Assembly: GCA_023411225.1 (NCBI GenBank)
Contig: JAEYPA010000007.1
Coordinates: 1-64,000, forward strand
From: Bacillota bacterium
GTDB taxonomy: Bacteria > Bacillota > Clostridia > Lachnospirales > Lachnospiraceae
Length of the DNA: 64,000 nucleotides
Reading direction: 5' to 3'
Part shown: positions 8,443 through 17,910 of the stretch, piece by piece
Layout of the letters: the number at the start of each line of letters is the position of its first letter
How positions within the stretch are numbered: position 1 is the stretch's first letter
Program-made: the position numbers and the translations under genes
The notes under the pieces: generated by a model
What the model was told of the DNA's origin: nothing
Seen by the model: the letters and a program-made list of their open reading frames with translations, nothing else
Databases searched by the model: none

Positions 8443-9120
8443 ATGTCAAAAATAACTAACGATTGGTCAGAAACTGTACATGAAGAAGTGAAAAAGCCGT
8501 ACTATAAGGATTTATTTTGTTTTGTGAAATCAGAATATAGTAAGGCAGTTGTATATCCTCCAGCAGATGATATATTTAATGCCATGCACTTTACTCCTCT
8601 TAGGGAGGTGAAGGTGTTAATACTGGGGCAAGACCCATACCATGGGGAGAATCAGGCTCATGGTTTAAGTTTTTCTGTATTACCAACTCAAAGGGAGATT
8701 CCACCCTCTTTACAGAACATCTATAAGGAGTTACAGGAGGATGTGGGATGTTATCTTCCTAACAACGGATATCTGAGAAAGTGGGCAGATCAGGGAGTTC
8801 TATTGTTAAACACAGTATTGACAGTTCGGGCTCACCAGGCCAACTCTCACAGGGGACATGGATGGGAGCAATTTACGGATGCTATTATTCAAGCAGTCAA
8901 TAAAGAGGACAGGCCCATTGTGTTTATGCTTTGGGGAAAGCCGGCTCAGAGTAAGATTCCGATGCTTAATAACCCGAAACATTTAATATTAACAGCACCT
9001 CATCCTAGCCCATTATCGGCTTACCGTGGATTCTTTGGATGCAAACATTTTAGTAAGGCCAATGAATTCTTAATGGCTAACGGAGTAGAACCAATCGACT
9101 GGCAGATAGAAAACATATAG
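8443..9120 (+). CDS. ung: Uracil-DNA glycosylase (family 1)
   Basis: This base-excision repair enzyme of 225 residues removes uracil from DNA. The water-activating loop GQDPYHG has Asp64 and His67, and the DNA-intercalation loop HPSPLSAYRGF has His187; the uracil-binding stretch LLLNTVLTVR is present too. The length and motif spacing are standard. The ATG follows AAAAAGGTGATTCG. It lies 44 bases after the Staygreen gene and may share its transcript; a 99-residue hypothetical gene follows. Confidence 0.97.
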   Translation: MSKITNDWSETVHEEVKKPYYKDLFCFVKSEYSKAVVYPPADDIFNAMHFTPLREVKVLILGQDPYHGENQAHGLSFSVLPTQREIPPSLQNIYKELQEDVGCYLPNNGYLRKWADQGVLLLNTVLTVRAHQANSHRGHGWEQFTDAIIQAVNKEDRPIVFMLWGKPAQSKIPMLNNPKHLILTAPHPSPLSAYRGFFGCKHFSKANEFLMANGVEPIDWQIENI

Positions 9121-9152
9121 GTATAGAAACCAGAGGAAGGGAAGATAGCAAC

Positions 9153-9452
9153 TTGAGAACGGAGGAGTACATACAGGAAGAGAAGATTTCCTTTAACTTC
9201 ATAAAGAAGGAGAATTTGACGGGAAGCTTTAATGGTATGCGTTATCTCCTAAAGAAGCAGGAAGATAAATTGGTAGCTGTTATTTGGCCAGAGCCATTTT
9301 GTTTTGAAATCACTCCTGAGGAAGCAAAGTCGTACGCTGAGTTTGAACTTTCCGTAGAAGGAAAGAAAGAGGCGGTTAATTGGCTAAATGAGCGATTTCT
9401 TACTGATAAAGAAAAATGGCTTAAAGCAAAAGCGAATGCTTTTTATTGGTAA
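9153..9452 (+). CDS. Hypothetical protein, 99 residues
   Basis: I do not recognise this protein. It is cytosolic, acidic-basic mixed, without membrane spans, and ends in an aromatic AFYW tail. The start is TTG 9153, with AGGAAGGG about a dozen bases upstream, which is slightly far; the only internal alternative Met is residue 29. It lies 32 bases after ung in the same direction and is probably the last gene of the Staygreen-ung transcript. Codon use and amino-acid mix look like a real gene. Confidence 0.6.
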   Translation: MRTEEYIQEEKISFNFIKKENLTGSFNGMRYLLKKQEDKLVAVIWPEPFCFEITPEEAKSYAEFELSVEGKKEAVNWLNERFLTDKEKWLKAKANAFYW

Positions 9453-9508
9453 TGTCGAAATAAAGCCACATAGTATATTTAGTGTGGACAAAGGATGAAT
9501 GGAAATAA

Positions 9509-9538
9509 TTGACAGCTTTGCTTGCGGATAGTTATAAT
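9509..9538 (+). promoter_or_regulatory. Consensus sigma-A promoter for the 39-residue gene
   Basis: TTGACA (9509-9514) and TATAAT (9533-9538) are both perfect, with an 18-base spacer. The next feature is a small gene with a strong ribosome binding site. Confidence 0.8.
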
Positions 9539-9575
9539 AATTACAGTTCCATAAATATGGAAAGGGGGTAATTGT

Positions 9576-9695
9576 ATGGCTACAAAAAAGCAAGCTTCTA
9601 CTAAAGCTTCCTCTAGTGCATCCAGTTCATCTAAGAATGGTAAGCCATCTAAGACGGTTGCAAGCAATTCCGTTAAAGGAAAGAAAAGTAAATAG
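9576..9695 (+). CDS. Very small Ser/Lys-rich basic protein
   Basis: This 39-residue open reading frame starts at ATG 9576, after AAAGGGGGT. About a third of the residues are Ser and almost a quarter Lys, with Ala and Thr making up much of the rest, and there are no aromatic or acidic residues. It has its own perfect promoter, ribosome binding site and terminator, which is strong support for a real gene despite its size. Such composition is typical of disordered nucleic-acid-binding tails, as in small histone-like or spore DNA-coating proteins, but I cannot assign a family. Confidence 0.65.
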   Translation: MATKKQASTKASSSASSSSKNGKPSKTVASNSVKGKKSK

Positions 9696-9704
9696 AGGTA
9701 TATT

Positions 9705-9740
9705 GGGGCTTAACAGAGATTACTGTCAAAGCCCCTTTTT
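9705..9740 (+). terminator. Terminator of the 39-residue gene
   Basis: GGGGCTT pairs with AAGCCCC across a short interrupted loop, followed by TTTTT. Confidence 0.85.
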
Positions 9741-9811
9741 AGGTGTATAGAGAAGTTCCATCGACTTTCCTATATAGCTAAAGATAGCGCGATAAGGAGG
9801 ACATCGGCAAA

Positions 9812-9840
9812 TTGACAATATCCAAATAATGGATTATACT
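9812..9840 (+). promoter_or_regulatory. Sigma-A promoter for the 1260-residue exported protein
   Basis: TTGACA (9812-9817), a 17-base spacer and TATACT (9835-9840). The gene starts 75 bases downstream of the -10 box. Confidence 0.75.
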
Positions 9841-9914
9841 TGATACATCTATCTAAAATCGAGAAAATATGTAAATTTCGTATATAGAATTATTGTGAAA
9901 GGGAGTGGGGGTTT

Positions 9915-12900
9915 GTGAAGAAAAGACAATGGTTTACTTGGAAAAAGTGTTTTGTTGCACTTAGCAGTATATGTTTGATTACTTTTGCCGCGATTTGCTT
10001 TGTGACCATTGGAAGTAAAGCAGAAGATAGTGGGGAGATTGCTATTACACATGGTTATGCAATTAATAATTTGGTGCCGCCTGAAAACGGGGAGAAGGGA
10101 ACGGCCGATAACCCGCTAGTATTACTTGAATTGGTGCCAGATATGAAGTTTGCCTCAATTGGATATCTTATAAAGGGATGTGAGCCGGTAGACGTAAATA
10201 AGATGTTGCAGGATTTGAAAAATGGTGATTCTAGTGTGTGGAATTATTTACCTAATGTATGCAGAAACGGTATAGCAAACCTGAATCAAAGTGATTATCA
10301 GAATATACGATATGAACATTATAATTCATTTTTAAAGAATGTAGTACAGATACCTGATTCTGAGATAGCTGATTATCATGTAGTGGTAAAAACCATAACA
10401 CCAAGTGAGTTAAATGATAATAGCCAGTGGGCAGACCGGGCGGATTTGGTGTATATAACAAATAAGTCTTATTCTCCTCCTCTTTCCAATGTCAATATGA
10501 GTAAGTACAGTAAGATTCCTTATAAACCAGCTTCAGGAATTAAAGATCGTGGCGATTTTGCCAATTTTTCTAATAACAATGATCTAAAATGGAAAACTGT
10601 AATGAAGTTATTCAATAAGATTGTGCTAGATGAGGATGCAGCAGGTGCTGTTATTGATCAAAATGTGTTCGTACAAATTCAAAACTTTGGGGTAGAAGAA
10701 AACATACTTAAAAAGGGTATTTCATCAAAGCAGATTGGTCTAGATGGTAAAGCTTCATCCAATACGATTACTGTAACAGAAGGCTGTAATAACAATGTGT
10801 TTAAACTTTGTCTCATGCTAGACACCATGAATCCTCAGGCATTTTATAATATGTTTTTATATGACTATCCGGATGAAAGTAGAAAAGCATCTGTTACAGA
10901 AGAGACTGTAGATGGTCGAGATACAGGTGTGTTTAATATTCAACAAGGAGATGCCAGAAGTTATTGGGGAATTAATACTTTTATGCCTCCTAAGTCAGAT
11001 GGATCAGCATCTACATATGACGATTGGAGAATCGGAGAATGCTTTATAAACTATGAAACGAAGACGCAATTTGGATATAGTAATGCAACAGTAAACAGTT
11101 CTGTATTTAAATTTCCAGGTAATATGAATATGCTAGATGATCTGGCTAATGAGAGTAAGATTGATCCTAGCCAATTAGGTGGTAATGCCCCTAAAGAATT
11201 GACAAAGGAATTATTTGATTACATATACGAAGAGACTGGAAAAATGCCTTCTACCACCTCTCCTGCAATGGCAGTTCGGTTCATTATGGGCCTCGTAAAA
11301 AGTGGGAAGACTAAACCTAGTATTAGTATTTTAGATTTGGAACCTTGTACGGTATCTTACACGCTACCATATAGCAAGCCATATTTGAAAGAGCTTGATT
11401 TGCGAACCAGAATAATTCCTAAATACGCAGGAAAGATAAACATTGTACATCAGAGCACAGCAGAGTTTAATGGTAAGTTAGAAGATATAAACAGTACCTA
11501 TGATATGATATATATGGGCTTGTATGATGGAAGGCTTAATTTATCTGGTGGTAATACTGTTTACAATAATACTGATTTAAAGGGAAAGATATATCTTCAT
11601 GTGGGTGATAAGATGATATCTCGTAATAGTAATCCTTATACTGTTCAGTGGCCAGCCGATATGAATAATATCACGAGAGGCCCTGGGAATGATATTACTA
11701 ACCTAAAGAAGGCTGCGTTAGAGGGGTATCTAAAAGCAGGTTTACCAATCGTTGCGAATGAAGATTTATATAAAGGTAACGATCTATACATTGATCAATA
11801 CAGTAATATTTGTAAATTTATAAAGGATAATAAAAATACATCTGGAAATGTGCTATTAAATCAGGGAAATGCTTCTACCGGAGGAGCATTGATGAATAAT
11901 TTTAAAAAGTCAGGTTTGATATTACATATGAAAGAAGGGGATTACCCAAAGACATACGTAGGTAATTCAACGGATGGCCTGATAAGTGACAGTGCATATA
12001 TTTCAAGCAATTATATAGCGTACCATTTTTCTCTGGAAGATAGTGAGTATACCTCGGGTGTCACTTATACGGCCAGATTGTATATTGACGCCAATCATGA
12101 TGGAAGTTACACTCCGGAGGAAGAAGTTTTCAAAAAAACCTCTTTAAAAGCGGATAAAACTTCATATTCATTGGACGGAACTTTAGATAGTAAATATGAG
12201 GGAGTGATACCTTGGAAACTAGTTGTGACAAAGGATAGCAATTCCGCGATTCGAGCTTGCCAACAAGGAGTTTCAGCAATTAAGAGAGATAAAACAAAGA
12301 AGAGAGTTATCAAGGTTCTTCAGATTACTGACGATTTGAACTCCAATATGAATTTGCAAAAGAATATTGAAGAAAAAGGTATATTCGACCAATACACGTC
12401 AAATCTAAATGATTACACTTTTGAATTTACTACGGAAGATATTGCTACTTTTGAAATGAGGTATAATGAAACAAATAAATTTGTAGATACTACACAAGAG
12501 CAGAAGCTGACGTCAGATCAACTTAGTGGTTATAACATGTTGATTCTTGGATTTGCCAATTCCAATGGTGATTTTTATAGCAATATTTCCAATCAATATG
12601 GTGCACTTGATAATATTAAGTTTTTTATTGATTCTGGTAAGAGTGTGGTCTTTACCCATGATGTTACGTCCTTCTTCAATTTGGAACAAGAGGATTTGTC
12701 AGCGAACAACAAAGCGAATAGAGGATATAACTTCAATCGATATTTTAGAGGCTATCTGGGAATGGATCGGTTTGGTGTGAGAACTGGTACTGATAAGGCT
12801 AAGGATAAGGCGACAAACATTAGTGGAGGCGAGTACAAGGAGATACATGGTTATACCTACCAAGCTATTGCACAATTAGCTGATTGGAGTGTTAACCAGA

Positions 12901-13697
12901 AGGCATTGTATTCCGAATTGCCTAAGACGAATAGTGTCACTCTGACAACAAAAGCAGATAAGCTTAATGATGGCCAGATTACGGAATATCCATATAAGAT
13001 AGATGAGATTCCGACAATAACTTCTACTCATAGTCAGTATTATCAATTGGATCTTGAAAGGGAGAATGTGAAAGTCTGGTATACGTTAGCTCCGAATACT
13101 AGTGACAACGGACAGTTTTCCTGTTCTGCTTATGATGGTTCCAATAATTATTATATCTATAGTAAGGATAATGTGACTTATTCAGGAGTTGGACATAAGG
13201 ACATCACGAACAATATTACAGAGGTTAAACTATTTATCAATACCTTGATTTTAGCCTTCGGGAATGGTGTGGATACACCTAGTGTAGAGGTGGTAAACCC
13301 TGGTGTTTATTCAACTGCGCCGAATGACTATTCAATGTATGTCTCTGTTGATTATGCCGAGACTACGTTCAATGATGCACGGTATGAGGATGTCTCTTTT
13401 ATAGCAAGGAGCAACACTAATGCATCGGTAATCGTATATGTAAAAGCCATGACTGCAGATAATGAGATTATGGATATATATTATGAGGGTGGTAGTAAGG
13501 TTGCTTCAGATTCTTCTGGATATGCAAAATTGATAGATGGGGCTGTCTATCATTTAAAATGGTCCCAAAACTATCTGAAAAACCAGGATAAGAAAAATAT
13601 CATCTTCAATTGTTATCACATAGATGATAAAGGTAACAAGCGTTTCGGATTGACCAAGGCGCATTTACTTAGACGTAATTTATTTGATTTAGATTAA
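9915..13697 (+). CDS. Large exported protein, possibly DUF5057 type
   Basis: This is a 1260-residue secreted or surface protein. The GTG start at 9915 follows GGGAGTGGGGG and gives a signal peptide of about 36 residues (basic start, hydrophobic core from CFVALSSICLITFAAICF). The mature N-terminus has the PLVLLELVPDMKFASIGYLIKGCEPV stretch typical of a family of large clostridial exoproteins that I tentatively link to DUF5057. Residues 725-736 form an EF-hand-like loop of DxNxDGxxxxEE type. A middle region with VLQITDD and MLILGFANS looks like a Rossmann-like or glutamine-amidotransferase-like fold of sugar-related exoproteins. No LPXTG or C-terminal membrane span is seen. It has its own promoter and terminator. 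Function unknown. Confidence 0.75.
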   Translation: MKKRQWFTWKKCFVALSSICLITFAAICFVTIGSKAEDSGEIAITHGYAINNLVPPENGEKGTADNPLVLLELVPDMKFASIGYLIKGCEPVDVNKMLQDLKNGDSSVWNYLPNVCRNGIANLNQSDYQNIRYEHYNSFLKNVVQIPDSEIADYHVVVKTITPSELNDNSQWADRADLVYITNKSYSPPLSNVNMSKYSKIPYKPASGIKDRGDFANFSNNNDLKWKTVMKLFNKIVLDEDAAGAVIDQNVFVQIQNFGVEENILKKGISSKQIGLDGKASSNTITVTEGCNNNVFKLCLMLDTMNPQAFYNMFLYDYPDESRKASVTEETVDGRDTGVFNIQQGDARSYWGINTFMPPKSDGSASTYDDWRIGECFINYETKTQFGYSNATVNSSVFKFPGNMNMLDDLANESKIDPSQLGGNAPKELTKELFDYIYEETGKMPSTTSPAMAVRFIMGLVKSGKTKPSISILDLEPCTVSYTLPYSKPYLKELDLRTRIIPKYAGKINIVHQSTAEFNGKLEDINSTYDMIYMGLYDGRLNLSGGNTVYNNTDLKGKIYLHVGDKMISRNSNPYTVQWPADMNNITRGPGNDITNLKKAALEGYLKAGLPIVANEDLYKGNDLYIDQYSNICKFIKDNKNTSGNVLLNQGNASTGGALMNNFKKSGLILHMKEGDYPKTYVGNSTDGLISDSAYISSNYIAYHFSLEDSEYTSGVTYTARLYIDANHDGSYTPEEEVFKKTSLKADKTSYSLDGTLDSKYEGVIPWKLVVTKDSNSAIRACQQGVSAIKRDKTKKRVIKVLQITDDLNSNMNLQKNIEEKGIFDQYTSNLNDYTFEFTTEDIATFEMRYNETNKFVDTTQEQKLTSDQLSGYNMLILGFANSNGDFYSNISNQYGALDNIKFFIDSGKSVVFTHDVTSFFNLEQEDLSANNKANRGYNFNRYFRGYLGMDRFGVRTGTDKAKDKATNISGGEYKEIHGYTYQAIAQLADWSVNQKALYSELPKTNSVTLTTKADKLNDGQITEYPYKIDEIPTITSTHSQYYQLDLERENVKVWYTLAPNTSDNGQFSCSAYDGSNNYYIYSKDNVTYSGVGHKDITNNITEVKLFINTLILAFGNGVDTPSVEVVNPGVYSTAPNDYSMYVSVDYAETTFNDARYEDVSFIARSNTNASVIVYVKAMTADNEIMDIYYEGGSKVASDSSGYAKLIDGAVYHLKWSQNYLKNQDKKNIIFNCYHIDDKGNKRFGLTKAHLLRRNLFDLD

Positions 13698-13711
13698 TAG
13701 TTGAATAAAAG

Positions 13712-13761
13712 GGTGCTTTTGTAAATGGTTTAATAACCTATGGATCAAAAGCTCCTTTTTA
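13712..13761 (+). terminator. Terminator after the large exported protein
   Basis: GGTGCTTTTG pairs with CAAAAGCTCC with one mismatch, across a long loop, followed by TTTTT. Confidence 0.75.
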
Positions 13762-13862
13762 TTTATATAGGAAATATATTTAAATTAATATAAAACTCAT
13801 AAATGTTCATACTAAATAATTGTTAGAGAAAATGTAAATACACAATAGGAGGAAACTTGCAA

Positions 13863-15263
13863 ATGACGTTTTTTAATCAACTATTAAGCAATATTAATGA
13901 TTTTCTGTATGAATATATATTAATATTGCTATTAGTAGCCGTAGGCATTCTCTTTACCATAAGAACAGGATTTGTACAGATTTCCATGGTTGGTGACGCA
14001 TTTCGTACATTGAGGGATAAGAAAGAAGATAATACAGGAGTATCTTCCCTTCAGGCTCTTATGATTTCAACTGCATCTCGGGTAGGTACCGGAAACATAG
14101 CCGGAGTATCGACGGCTTTAGCAGCAGGTGGCCCTGGCGCAATTTTTTGGATGTGGTTATTGGCAATTATCGGAAGTGCCTCAGCATTTATTGAAAGCAC
14201 ACTTGCGCAGATTTACAAAGTAAAGGATGGTTCAGAATTTCGAGGAGGACCGGCCTATTATATACAAAAGGGGCTGAAGAAGAGATGGCTTGGAATAGTG
14301 TTTGCCATTTTATTAATTGCTTGCTTTGCATTCGGCTTTAATGCACTTCAGTCTTATAATGTTAGATCAGCTTTTGAATATTATGTAACGGAGGATAGTG
14401 TAGAGCTATATCTTAATTTGGCTGTCGGAATAGCATTAGCTGCCGCTACTGCATATGTCATATTTGGAGGTATTCATAGAATAGGGATTATAACCTCCTA
14501 TTTGGTACCAATTATGGCAATCCTATATATATTATTAGGGCTATATATTACTTTATCTAACATTACAATACTTCCAGAGATATTTAAAACAATTTTTAAA
14601 CAGGCATTAGATATAAAGGCTATCTCCGGTGGGTTTGCCGGGTCCTGTGTTATGTATGGAATTAAGAGAGGATTATTTTCCAATGAAGCCGGTATGGGTT
14701 CAGCTCCTAATGCGGGTGCAGCAGCAGCTGTAAGTCACCCTGTGAAGCAAGGGTTGGTACAAATGATTTCTGTATACATTGATACCCTGATTATATGTAC
14801 TACCACAGCTATGATGTTGTTAGTTTATGGGGTTCATGACAATCTGACTGGCATTCCTTACGTGCAGGCGGCTGTTCAGTCTAAAATCGGAGAAGTGGGA
14901 ATTCATTTTATTATCATATCCATTGTGTTTTTCGCCTTTAGTTCTCTGGTAGGAAATTATTCTTATGCAGAATCTAATATAAGATTTATTAGCAATAATA
15001 AAAAGGTACTATTTGCCTTCCGAATCAGTTGTCTACTTGCCATTATTTTTGGTTCTATGGCCAACTTCGACTTGGTTTGGGATTTGGCAGATGTACTGAT
15101 GGGCTTTATGGCCTTAGTAAATGTCATTGCTATTCTGTTCTTGCAGGATAAAGCTATCAAAGCTTTAAAGGATTACAAGAAGCAGAAAAAGAAAGGGAAA
15201 GATCCTGTCTTTATAGCTAAGAATATTGGTATCATAGATACGGAATGTTGGGAAGAATCCTAA
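13863..15263 (+). CDS. Alanine/glycine:cation symporter (AGCS family)
   Basis: This membrane protein of 466 residues imports small neutral amino acids, usually alanine or glycine, with Na+ or H+. Ten to eleven hydrophobic segments are visible, along with family motifs GTGNIAGVSTALAAGGPGA near residue 77 and SNEAGMGSAPNAGAAA near residue 275. The length is normal. AGGAGG at 13847-13852 serves the ATG at 13863 with a ten-base spacer; a TTG at 13857 two codons upstream is the alternative. It is a single-gene unit closed by a terminator. Confidence 0.93.
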   Translation: MTFFNQLLSNINDFLYEYILILLLVAVGILFTIRTGFVQISMVGDAFRTLRDKKEDNTGVSSLQALMISTASRVGTGNIAGVSTALAAGGPGAIFWMWLLAIIGSASAFIESTLAQIYKVKDGSEFRGGPAYYIQKGLKKRWLGIVFAILLIACFAFGFNALQSYNVRSAFEYYVTEDSVELYLNLAVGIALAAATAYVIFGGIHRIGIITSYLVPIMAILYILLGLYITLSNITILPEIFKTIFKQALDIKAISGGFAGSCVMYGIKRGLFSNEAGMGSAPNAGAAAAVSHPVKQGLVQMISVYIDTLIICTTTAMMLLVYGVHDNLTGIPYVQAAVQSKIGEVGIHFIIISIVFFAFSSLVGNYSYAESNIRFISNNKKVLFAFRISCLLAIIFGSMANFDLVWDLADVLMGFMALVNVIAILFLQDKAIKALKDYKKQKKKGKDPVFIAKNIGIIDTECWEES

Positions 15264-15290
15264 GAGGGTGCTGACTAGCAACTAAAATAG

Positions 15291-15340
15291 AAGTCTCAGG
15301 TTTTATAGCTCCGAAAGGGAATAGAGCCTGAGGCTTTTGT
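15291..15340 (+). terminator. Terminator after the AGCS symporter
   Basis: AAGTCTCAGG (15291-15300) pairs with CCTGAGGCTT (15328-15337), followed by TT and G; the arms are separated by a 27-base loop with its own small stem. Confidence 0.75.
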
Positions 15341-15432
15341 TTATGCATTCATATTATCACAGGAATGTCGAATATATGATGATAGAGTTATAATAATATA
15401 GTTTAGATTCGAATGAAAAACAATTTAGATAG

Positions 15433-15460
15433 TTGCAGTGATAGCCAAAATGGTTATAAT
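15433..15460 (+). promoter_or_regulatory. Probable promoter of the first ABC exporter operon
   Basis: TTGCAG (15433-15438), a 16-base spacer, and a perfect TATAAT (15455-15460), 51 bases before the ATPase start. Confidence 0.6.
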
Positions 15461-15511
15461 AAGATTATAGTAAATAGAGGTAAAAATAATAATTAATAAA
15501 GGAGAGTTATT

Positions 15512-16225
15512 ATGTTAAGAATTGAACATTTAACGAAAACCTATGGTGAGAAAAAGGCTGTAGATAATTTGAGTTTACATATTGGACAAGGAGAAATCTA
15601 TGGTTTCATTGGACATAACGGAGCTGGTAAGACAACTACCATTAAGAATTGTTGTGGTATTTTGGACTTTGATCAAGGTGAGATCTATATTGATGGTGTA
15701 TCCATTAAACATGCGCCTCTTGAATGTAAGAAAAAGATTGCCTATATTCCAGATAATCCAGATTTGTATGAATTCATGTCTGGCATAAAGTATTTGAATT
15801 TTATTGCTGACATCTATGGTGTTCCGAAGACAGAACGAGAGAACCGAATAAGAGAGTTTTCAGATAAATTTGATTTAACTAAGGATCTGGCCCAGCCAGT
15901 TAGTGCTTATTCCCATGGTATGAAGCAAAAATTAGCCATAATTTCAGCTCTGATTCATGAACCAAAGTTGATTATTATGGATGAACCTTTTGTCGGACTT
16001 GACCCAATAGCATCCCATTTATTAAAGGAAATAATGAGAAACCATTGCAACGATGGCGGGGCAATCTTTTTCTCTACTCATGTATTAGAGGTAGCAGAAA
16101 AGCTTTGCGATAAAGTTGCAATTATCAAAAATGGTAGATTAATAATTTCCGGAACCATGGATGAAGTACGTGGAAATACATCTTTGGAGAGTGTATTCCT
16201 GGAATTGGAGGAAAAGCATGCTTAG
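15512..16225 (+). CDS. ABC transporter ATP-binding protein
   Basis: This 237-residue ATPase has Walker A GHNGAGKTT, a signature motif YSHGMKQK (a SHG variant of SGG, common in ABC-2 exporters), Walker B LIIMDEP and a switch His in FFSTHVLE. The start ATG follows AAAGGAGAG. Its 3' end overlaps the permease gene by eight bases, so the two are translationally coupled. The motif set places it with exporters of peptides, antibiotics or cell-envelope material rather than importers. Confidence 0.93.
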   Translation: MLRIEHLTKTYGEKKAVDNLSLHIGQGEIYGFIGHNGAGKTTTIKNCCGILDFDQGEIYIDGVSIKHAPLECKKKIAYIPDNPDLYEFMSGIKYLNFIADIYGVPKTERENRIREFSDKFDLTKDLAQPVSAYSHGMKQKLAIISALIHEPKLIIMDEPFVGLDPIASHLLKEIMRNHCNDGGAIFFSTHVLEVAEKLCDKVAIIKNGRLIISGTMDEVRGNTSLESVFLELEEKHA

Positions 16226-17837
16226 AGTATTGATTAAATCCCGTTTTCAATCTTTGTTTTATTCAATGTTTAAAGCGAAAAGAGGTAATAAGAAAAAGAG
16301 TATTACTGGTGGTAGTGTAATTAAAGGAATAGGAATTGGTATCCTTGTGGTATACATCATAGCTGCTCTTGCATTTGCCTTTGGAGCTCTTTTTAATACG
16401 CTATGTGAGCCTATGGTAGAGGGAGGCTTTACTTGGCTGTATTTTGCTCTTGTTGGCCTGGTAGCCTTTGCATTATGTTTTATAGGTAGTGTCTTTACTA
16501 CACAGACACAGATATACGATGCCAAGGATAATGAACTATTGTTGTCTATGCCAATTCCAGCTAGATATATTCTGGCCAGTCGAATGATTATGTTACTTGG
16601 CCTTAATTATATGTATGAGGCATTTGTTGTCATTCCTGCTGTAGTAATCTATTGTATGGTAGGTTCTGTTTCGACTTTAGGTATTATAATATGTGCAATT
16701 GGATTTTTACTGCTTCCATTTTTAGTTATGACCTTTTCTTGTATCATTGGATGGTTGGTAGCTTTAATTACAAGCAGAATGAAGAATAAAACAATTATTA
16801 CTATGGTGTTATCCCTTGCATTTTTAGGCGCTTATTTCTACTTATATAGTCAGATGAGTAGATATATGCAGACTATAATTGAGCATCTTGGAGATATAGC
16901 GGAAGGAGTAAAGAAGGCATTTTATCCCTTCTATCAGCTAGGTATCTCAATTGCCGATAAAGACTTTTTAAGCCTTTTGTTATTTGCTGTATGTGCCTTG
17001 GTTCCATTTGCATTGATTTATGCACTCTTATCCAAGAGCTTTATAAGAATGGCAACCATGAAACGTGGTACAGCCAGAATCGTTTACAGGGAGAAGCAGC
17101 TAAAGGAAAGTAGTCCAAAGGGAGCCCTAATCAGAAAGGAATTAAAGCATTTCACCAGCAATGCCATGTATATGATGAATGCAGCCCTAGGAGTTGTCTT
17201 TCTCGTATTTGGAGCGGTTGCCTTGCTTGTGAAGCAGGAAATGATATTAGCGGAACTGGGTAAGATAAATGAGATAAAGGATTATTTAATACCAGTATTG
17301 GCTATAGGTATATCAAGTATCTCTGTAATGAACTTTATATCTGCACCTTCTATATCTCTAGAAGGCAAGAATTTGTGGATAGCCCAGTCTATTCCGGTTA
17401 AGGCTATGGATATACTGATGGCGAAGGTAGATATGCATTTACTAGTTTGTATACCACCGGTGCTATTCTCTTGTGCAGCTGGTGCGATTGTAATGAAGCC
17501 GGATGCATTGGGGCTTATCCTACTGTTTTTATTACCAATCTTGTTTACTATATTTTCCGCTGTCTTTGGTCTGGTATTGAATTTGAAATTTCCTAAGTTT
17601 AACTGGGTTAATGAGACTGTTGCTGTGAAGCAAAGTATGAGTGGAATCCTAACGATGTTTGGATCCATGGCTATGGTATTTCTTCCTGTTATTTTGTATG
17701 TGGTTGTATTCATTAATGTAATGTCAGTGGAAACATATATGTGGTTGGTTTCCGCGATTCTAGCGCTGATTTGTCTGGGACTTTATGAGTACATTAAACA
17801 TAGAGGAACTAAAATCTTTCTTGGACTTACCAATTAA
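16218..17837 (+). CDS. ABC-2 type exporter membrane protein
   Basis: This is the 539-residue membrane partner of the ATPase, with about a dozen hydrophobic segments in two halves. GGAGG precedes the ATG at 16218 inside the end of the ATPase gene; a longer frame from 16161 runs inside that gene and has no ribosome binding site. The N-terminal half has a basic stretch KAKRGNKKKS before the first span. The family is the large putative ABC exporters found in Firmicutes, whose substrates are mostly unknown. A terminator follows. Confidence 0.85.
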   Translation: MLRVLIKSRFQSLFYSMFKAKRGNKKKSITGGSVIKGIGIGILVVYIIAALAFAFGALFNTLCEPMVEGGFTWLYFALVGLVAFALCFIGSVFTTQTQIYDAKDNELLLSMPIPARYILASRMIMLLGLNYMYEAFVVIPAVVIYCMVGSVSTLGIIICAIGFLLLPFLVMTFSCIIGWLVALITSRMKNKTIITMVLSLAFLGAYFYLYSQMSRYMQTIIEHLGDIAEGVKKAFYPFYQLGISIADKDFLSLLLFAVCALVPFALIYALLSKSFIRMATMKRGTARIVYREKQLKESSPKGALIRKELKHFTSNAMYMMNAALGVVFLVFGAVALLVKQEMILAELGKINEIKDYLIPVLAIGISSISVMNFISAPSISLEGKNLWIAQSIPVKAMDILMAKVDMHLLVCIPPVLFSCAAGAIVMKPDALGLILLFLLPILFTIFSAVFGLVLNLKFPKFNWVNETVAVKQSMSGILTMFGSMAMVFLPVILYVVVFINVMSVETYMWLVSAILALICLGLYEYIKHRGTKIFLGLTN

Positions 17838-17859
17838 CCGACTATAGGAATCAATTTAT

Positions 17860-17910
17860 CTTCTCTACTCCATATATTAATAGTAAGAATGGAGTAGGGA
17901 AGTTTTATTT
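17860..17910 (+). terminator. Terminator of the ABC exporter operon, abutting the next start codon
   Basis: CTTCTCTACTCCA (17860-17872) pairs with TGGAGTAGGGAAG (17890-17902) with one wobble, followed by TTTTATTT. The next gene starts with GTG directly after the T tract, and AGGGAAG in the 3' arm would be its ribosome binding site. Confidence 0.8.

Noticed and set aside
12547..12780. 77-residue frame on the + strand inside the 1260-residue gene
   Set aside because: It is a shadow of the real frame, with no ribosome binding site.
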